In this document: positions 4,321 through 7,913 of the stretch, in pieces
Numbering within the stretch: the stretch's first letter is position 1
How the letters are laid out: each line of letters starts with the position of its first letter
Source: an uncultured Faecalibacterium sp.
GTDB lineage: Bacteria > Bacillota > Clostridia > Oscillospirales > Ruminococcaceae
Reading direction: 5' to 3'
Assembly: GCA_900772565.1 (NCBI GenBank)
Contig: CAAHET010000233.1
Coordinates: 1 to 7,913, forward strand
Length of the DNA stretch: 7,913 nt
Notes under the pieces: model-generated
What the model was told of the DNA's origin: nothing
What the model saw: the letters and a program-made list of their open reading frames with translations, nothing else
Databases searched by the model: none
Made by a program: the position numbers and the translations under genes

Positions 4321-5718
4321 TTACAGTTTGCTCAGCTGGGGACCCTGTGCGGTGTCCTTGACAGCCCAGCCCAGTTCGGTCAGCTGTGCGCGGATGGCAT
4401 CGGCGGTGGCCCAGTCCTTGGCCTTCTTGGCGGCAGCGCGCTTTTCCACCAGTTCGGTCACTTCGGCGGGAACCTCGTCCTTCTTGCGGTTGTACAGCAG
4501 ACCCAGCACACCGGTGATCTCGTCAAAGGCGGCGGCTGCGGTCTCCAGGGCAGCCTTGCTGGAAGCAGCGGACAGGGTGTTGATCTCCTTGACCAGATCA
4601 AACACGGCAGCCAGCGCATCCGGGGTGTTCAGGTCGTCGTCCATAGCGGTGCAGAACTTGGTGCGTGCCTCGGCGGCCTTTTCCTTCAGGGTCTCGTCGG
4701 TGCCGAAGTCGGTCTTGCTCAGGGCAAAGTCCAGATTCTCGCGGCAGGTGTACAGACGCTCCAGACTGTTCTTGCAGCTCTCGATAAGGTCTACAGTGTA
4801 GTTCAGGGGCATCCGGTAGCCGGCGGTCAGCATGAAATAGCGGATGGGCTCGTAGCCGTAGAGGTTTGCCACATCCCGCACGGTAAAGAAGTTGTGCAGG
4901 CTCTTGGACATTTTCTGGTTGTCCACATTGATGAAGCCGTTGTGCATCCAGTAGCGGGCAAACTCGCAGCCGTTGGCACACTCGCTCTGAGCAATCTCGT
5001 TCTCGTGGTGGGGGAAGATCAGGTCCTGACCGCCGCAGTGCAGGTCGATGGTCTTGCCCAGATGGGTGCGGCTCATGGCGCTGCACTCGATATGCCAGCC
5101 CGGGCGGCCCATGCCGTAGGGGCTTTCCCATGCGGGTTCACCGGGCTTTGCAGCCTTCCAGACGGCAAAGTCGGCGGGATCCTCCTTCAAATCGTCCTCC
5201 ATGCGGCTGCGCAGCTCGCGGTTGCCGCTTTCCAGATCGTCCAGATTCAGGTGGCTCAGCTTGCCGTAGCCGGGGTCGCTCTTCACGCGGAAGTACACGT
5301 CGCCATTCTTGGCAACGTAAGCGTGGCCGGAGTCGATCAGATCCTTGACGATATCCAAGATCTGGGGGATATGCTCGGTGGCGCGAGGCTGCACGGTGGG
5401 CTTTTCGCAGTTCAGACCGGCGGCATCCTTCAGGTACTCGGCCTCAAAGCGCTGTGCAACCTCCTTCATGGAGGTGCCCTCTTCCTGTCCCTTCTTGATG
5501 AGTTTATCGTCGATATCGGTGATGTTGGAAACGTAGATCACCTTGTTGCCCCGGTACTCCAGATAGCGACGCAGGGTGTCGAATACGATCAGCGGGCGTG
5601 CGTTGCCAATGTGGATATAGTTGTACACGGTGGGGCCGCAGACGTAGATGCGGTACTCGCCGGGCACCTGCGGCACAAATTCTTCCTTCTGTCGGGTCAG
5701 GGTGTTGAAGATCTGCAT
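4321..5718 (-). CDS. cysS: Cysteinyl-tRNA synthetase
   Basis: A 465-aa class I aminoacyl-tRNA synthetase that charges tRNA-Cys using ATP. The HIGH motif appears as HIGN (36-39), the KMSKS loop is intact (269-273), and the zinc site that selects cysteine is complete: Cys27 (CGPTVYN), Cys212 (HIECSAM), His237 and Glu241 (FPHHENEIAQSE). The C-terminal anticodon-binding part is present and total length is normal (E. coli 461). The start is set at 5718 (MQIFNTL) because AAGGAG lies 8 nt upstream; the longer open frame to 5814 runs back through the T-box terminator and is not coding. It is transcribed as a single gene from its own promoter through a tRNA-Cys-sensing T-box, converging on iscSU with a shared terminator. 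Confidence 0.97.
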   Translation of the reverse strand: MQIFNTLTRQKEEFVPQVPGEYRIYVCGPTVYNYIHIGNARPLIVFDTLRRYLEYRGNKVIYVSNITDIDDKLIKKGQEEGTSMKEVAQRFEAEYLKDAAGLNCEKPTVQPRATEHIPQILDIVKDLIDSGHAYVAKNGDVYFRVKSDPGYGKLSHLNLDDLESGNRELRSRMEDDLKEDPADFAVWKAAKPGEPAWESPYGMGRPGWHIECSAMSRTHLGKTIDLHCGGQDLIFPHHENEIAQSECANGCEFARYWMHNGFINVDNQKMSKSLHNFFTVRDVANLYGYEPIRYFMLTAGYRMPLNYTVDLIESCKNSLERLYTCRENLDFALSKTDFGTDETLKEKAAEARTKFCTAMDDDLNTPDALAAVFDLVKEINTLSAASSKAALETAAAAFDEITGVLGLLYNRKKDEVPAEVTELVEKRAAAKKAKDWATADAIRAQLTELGWAVKDTAQGPQLSKL

Positions 5719-5753
5719 GGTCAATTCTCCTTTTTGTTCCAAACAGAAGCCGC

Positions 5754-6022
5754 AAAACAAAACGCCCCCGGAGCGGTGCACAAAGCACAGCTCCGAAGGC
5801 GGTTTTAAAATCAAAATCGCGGTTCCACTTCTGTTTGTCGCTCAAAGCCGGTAACGGCGGCGCACCGCACGGCGATACTTCCCCGCAGGGGTTCCCGCCG
5901 CGTGCTGTCCGGGCGCACTTTGCGCGGCGGTCTGCAAACAGGCTTCCAGCCAGTGGCCTGTTCTCTCTGCGCAGACGGTGTGCGGCGCTACTCTGCCCGG
6001 ATAAACGCATTTATCCTTTTAC
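5754..6022 (-). promoter_or_regulatory. T-box riboswitch (tRNA-Cys) controlling cysS
   Basis: A transcription-attenuation leader, read on the minus strand. Stem I base: CCGGGC (6000-5995) pairs with GCCCGG (5914-5909). The specifier loop above it has the AGTA motif (5992-5989) opposite AAAG-TGC-G, so the specifier codon is UGC, cysteine (5917-5915). The AGAGAG motif is at 5968-5963, below the distal hairpin CAGGC/GCCTG. The T-box is GAAG (5831-5828), the 7-nt bulge TGGAACC (5827-5821), then GCG (5820-5818). TGGA matches the UCCA end of tRNA-Cys. GAAG and GCG pair with CTTC and CGC in 5801-5795. The same CGCCTTC starts the terminator stem (CGCCTTCGGAGC with GCTCCGGGGGCG, then TTTTGTTTT near 5754). 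Uncharged tRNA-Cys should favour the antiterminator and turn cysS on. Confidence 0.95.
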
Positions 6023-6028
6023 TCTTTT

Positions 6029-6057
6029 ATTATAGCGGTGCCGCACAGGGAAGTCAA
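6029..6057 (-). promoter_or_regulatory. cysS promoter
   Basis: On the minus strand TTGACT (6052-6057) and a perfect TATAAT (6029-6034) are 17 bp apart. The start near 6022 gives a leader of about 300 nt, the length expected for a T-box. A small hairpin, GGATAAA-tgcg-TTTATCC (6016-5999), lies at its 5' end and shares two bases with the base of Stem I. Confidence 0.88.
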
Positions 6058-6078
6058 GGCAGAACAAACCTGTGAAAA

Positions 6079-6140
6079 TGAAATTCAGCCAAGCCTACAG
6101 GCTTGGCTGAATTTCAAATCAAAAAGAGGTTTTCCTCTTT
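6079..6140 (-). terminator. Tandem terminator hairpins after pflA
   Basis: The main hairpin has perfect 16-bp arms at 6080-6095 and 6100-6115 (core TTCAGCCAAGCC) with a TGTA loop on the minus strand, extended by the 6079/6116 pair. It is followed on that strand by ATTTTCA. A smaller hairpin, AAAGAGG-aaaa-CCTCTTT (6140-6123), overlaps the pflA stop codon and is followed by TT. Together they would end the pflBA transcript before the cysS promoter. Confidence 0.75.
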
Positions 6141-6891
6141 ACCCGGGATACCGGTTCACTTCCAGCAGTTCTTCTGCCCGCTTTACCTGCTCTGCCGTGG
6201 GCGGTACAGCGTCCGGCAGGGGATAGGGGATGCCCAGCTTCTGCCACTTGAACAGCCCCAAGGTGTGGTAGGGCAGCACCTCCACCCGCTGCACCGTTTT
6301 CAGGCTGCGGATGAAGTCTGCTGTTTTGCGCAGCCCTTCCTCGTCGTCGGTCAGGCCGGGCACAAGGACGTGCCGGATCCACAGCGGGATGCCGAGGTCA
6401 GAGATGTGCCGCGCCATGGCAAGGATGTTGGCGTTGTCCTTGCCGGTGAGCTGCCGGTGGCGCTCCGGGTCGATCTCCTTGAGGTCAAGGATCACCAGAC
6501 TGGTGTTAGCCATCAGACGGTCAAATGCGGCCAGATAGGCCGGGTCATCCGGGCGGAAGGGCTGCCCGGCGGTGTCCAGCGCCGTGTGCACGCCCTTGGC
6601 ACGCGCCAGCGTGAAGAACTCAGTCAGGAAATCCAGCTGCCGCAGCGGCTCGCCGCCGCTGACTGTGATGCCGCCCTTTTTGCCCCAGTAGTTGCGGTAG
6701 CGGTATACCCGCTGGAACAGCGCTTCTGCCGTCCACGGCTCTCCGCCCTCCGCCCATGTTTCGGGGTTGTGGCAGTACTTGCACCGCAGGGCACACCCCT
6801 GCAAAAACACCACAAAGCGCACGCCGGGGCCGTCCACCGAGCCGAAGGATTCCAGCGAGTGGACGTACCCAAGGGCCTTACAGGACGCCAT
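6139..6891 (-). CDS. pflA: Pyruvate formate-lyase-activating enzyme (radical SAM)
   Basis: A 250-aa radical SAM enzyme that abstracts hydrogen from the PFL glycine, using a [4Fe-4S] cluster and S-adenosylmethionine. The cluster motif C-x3-C-x2-C is at Cys33, Cys37 and Cys40 (GCALRCKYCHNPETW). The N-terminus has the family signature HSLESFGSVDGPGVRF, the GGEP SAM-binding motif is at 79-82, and DLKEID lies at 136-141. Length matches E. coli PflA (246). Its ATG lies inside pflB, overlapping the pflB stop by 14 nt. No good ribosome binding site precedes it, so translation is probably coupled to pflB. The order pflB-pflA is the standard one. A tandem hairpin terminator follows. Confidence 0.95.
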   Translation of the reverse strand: MASCKALGYVHSLESFGSVDGPGVRFVVFLQGCALRCKYCHNPETWAEGGEPWTAEALFQRVYRYRNYWGKKGGITVSGGEPLRQLDFLTEFFTLARAKGVHTALDTAGQPFRPDDPAYLAAFDRLMANTSLVILDLKEIDPERHRQLTGKDNANILAMARHISDLGIPLWIRHVLVPGLTDDEEGLRKTADFIRSLKTVQRVEVLPYHTLGLFKWQKLGIPYPLPDAVPPTAEQVKRAEELLEVNRYPG

Positions 6892-7913
6892 GGCAGGTGC
6901 GTGCCAGCACGTCCAGCTGCTGCTCGCGGGTCAGGTCGATGAACTTGACAGCGTAGCCGGAAACGCGGATGGTGAAGTTGGCGTACTCTTCCTTCTCAGG
7001 GTGCTCCATAGCGTCCAGCAGCTTCTCCTTGCCAAAGACGTTCACGTTCAGGTGGTGTGCGCCCTGATCAAAGTAGCCGTCCAGCACCTGCACCAGATTC
7101 TCCACGCGCTCGCCCTCGCTGTGACCCAGCGCCTCGGGGTTGATGGTCTGGGTGTTGGAGATGCCGTCCAGTGCCCAGTGGTAGGGCAGCTTTGCCACCG
7201 AGTTCAGCGACGCCAGCAGACCGTTCTGCTCTGCGCCGTAGCTGGGGGTAGCGCCGGGTGCAAACGGGGTGAAGGCGGCGCGGCCGTCCGGCAGAGCGCC
7301 GGTGTACTTGCCGTACACCACGTTGGAGGTGATGGTCAGGATGGAGGTGGTAGCCTCGGAGTTGCGGTAGGTGTGGCGCTTCTTGATCATCTCAAGGAAG
7401 GTCTTGAGCAGCCACACGCCGATCTCATCGGCGCGGTCGTCATCGTTGCCGTACTTGGGGAAGTCGCCCTCGGTCTCAAAGCCGGTGGCCAGGCCGTTTT
7501 CATCGCGCACCACCTTCACCTTGGCGTACTTGATGGCGCTCAGGGAGTCGATGACGTGGGAGAAGCCTGCAATGCCGGTGGCAAAGGTGCGGCGCACATC
7601 GGTGTCGATGAGTGCCATCTCGGCTTCCTCGTAGTAGTACTTGTCGTGCATATACTGGATGAGGTTCAGCACGTTGACGTACAGCCCGGCCAGCCAGTCC
7701 AGCATCTGCACATACTTGGGCAGCACCTCGTCATAGGTCAGGTACTCGCTGGTGATGGGGGCGTAGTTGGGGCCGCACTGCTCGTGGCTCTTCTCGTCCA
7801 CGCCGCCGTTAATGGCGTACAGCAGGCACTTGGCAAGGTTGGCGCGTGCGCCGAAGAACTGCATCTCCTTGCCGGTCTGGGTGGCAGACACGCAGCAGCA
7901 GATGGAGTAATCA
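6878..7913 (-). CDS. pflB: Pyruvate formate-lyase, C-terminal 344 residues (5' part outside window)
   Basis: This is the 3' part of formate acetyltransferase, the glycyl-radical enzyme that converts pyruvate and CoA to acetyl-CoA and formate. The window enters at DYSICCCVSATQTGK, just at the active site: by alignment from memory to E. coli IACCV, the catalytic pair is encoded at 7897-7892, and the preceding alanine is replaced by a third cysteine (7900-7898). MQFFGARANLAK follows, strongly conserved. The glycyl-radical motif RVSGYAV is intact near the C-terminus with Gly encoded at 6958-6956, 25 residues from the end (26 in E. coli). The fragment is open throughout with no frameshift. It would be translated with pflA. 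In an anaerobic fermenter this is a main pyruvate outlet; a paralogous glycyl-radical enzyme is unlikely given the active-site match. Confidence 0.96.
   Translation of the reverse strand, partial: DYSICCCVSATQTGKEMQFFGARANLAKCLLYAINGGVDEKSHEQCGPNYAPITSEYLTYDEVLPKYVQMLDWLAGLYVNVLNLIQYMHDKYYYEEAEMALIDTDVRRTFATGIAGFSHVIDSLSAIKYAKVKVVRDENGLATGFETEGDFPKYGNDDDRADEIGVWLLKTFLEMIKKRHTYRNSEATTSILTITSNVVYGKYTGALPDGRAAFTPFAPGATPSYGAEQNGLLASLNSVAKLPYHWALDGISNTQTINPEALGHSEGERVENLVQVLDGYFDQGAHHLNVNVFGKEKLLDAMEHPEKEEYANFTIRVSGYAVKFIDLTREQQLDVLARTCHGVL

Noticed and set aside
4894..5808. 304-codon open frame on the plus strand opposite cysS
   Set aside because: Antisense shadow: cysS on the minus strand has every catalytic motif, and this frame runs into the T-box terminator.
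5719..5814. 32-codon N-terminal extension of cysS
   Set aside because: It is translated from the T-box terminator hairpin; the MQIFNTL start with AAGGAG matches the normal CysRS N-terminus.
6103..6942. 279-codon open frame on the plus strand opposite pflA
   Set aside because: Shadow of pflA; it begins within the terminator hairpin and shows no recognisable protein features.

Overview
This window looks like a chromosomal piece of a GC-rich, strictly anaerobic gut Clostridia, most likely Faecalibacterium or a close Oscillospiraceae relative. That placement is inferred from four things: pyruvate formate-lyase with its activase, an IscR-like Rrf2 regulator with an iscS-iscU pair, a Firmicutes-style T-box in front of cysS, and GC-rich interspersed palindromic repeats between genes. 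No database search was possible. I found no phage, transposase, CRISPR array or defence genes; this is core housekeeping DNA with richly structured non-coding parts.

Layout. Positions 1-711 hold two minus-strand tRNA genes, tRNA-Asp(GTC), cut by the window edge, and tRNA-Trp(CCA). Each has a near-consensus sigma-A promoter, and tRNA-Trp also has an intrinsic terminator. The gap between them is packed with direct and inverted GC-rich repeats. Positions 725-1651 carry a divergent pair: an Rrf2/IscR-like regulator (minus) and a single-domain rhodanese (plus). Positions 1661-1895 are a roughly 235-bp structured element with imperfect terminal inverted repeats and three internal hairpins. It is followed by a 143-aa protein of unknown function with its own promoter and a terminator straddling its stop codon. 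Positions 2454-4231 are an iscS-iscU operon ending in a terminator shared with the convergent cysS. Positions 4321-6057 are cysS (minus) with a complete tRNA-Cys-sensing T-box leader and promoter. Positions 6079-7913 are pflA and the 3' part of pflB (minus, overlapping by 14 nt) with a terminator.

How it fits together. The centre is a sulfur and cysteine neighbourhood: an Fe-S-type regulator candidate, a rhodanese sulfurtransferase, a cysteine desulfurase with its scaffold, and the cysteinyl-tRNA synthetase that uses the same amino acid and is controlled by tRNA-Cys charging. PflA at the right end is itself a [4Fe-4S] radical-SAM enzyme and so a probable client of the Isc system. The least explained items are the 235-bp element, whose two arms keep the same interleaved hairpin with compensatory base changes, and the cysteine-rich tails on both the Rrf2 regulator and the IscU scaffold.
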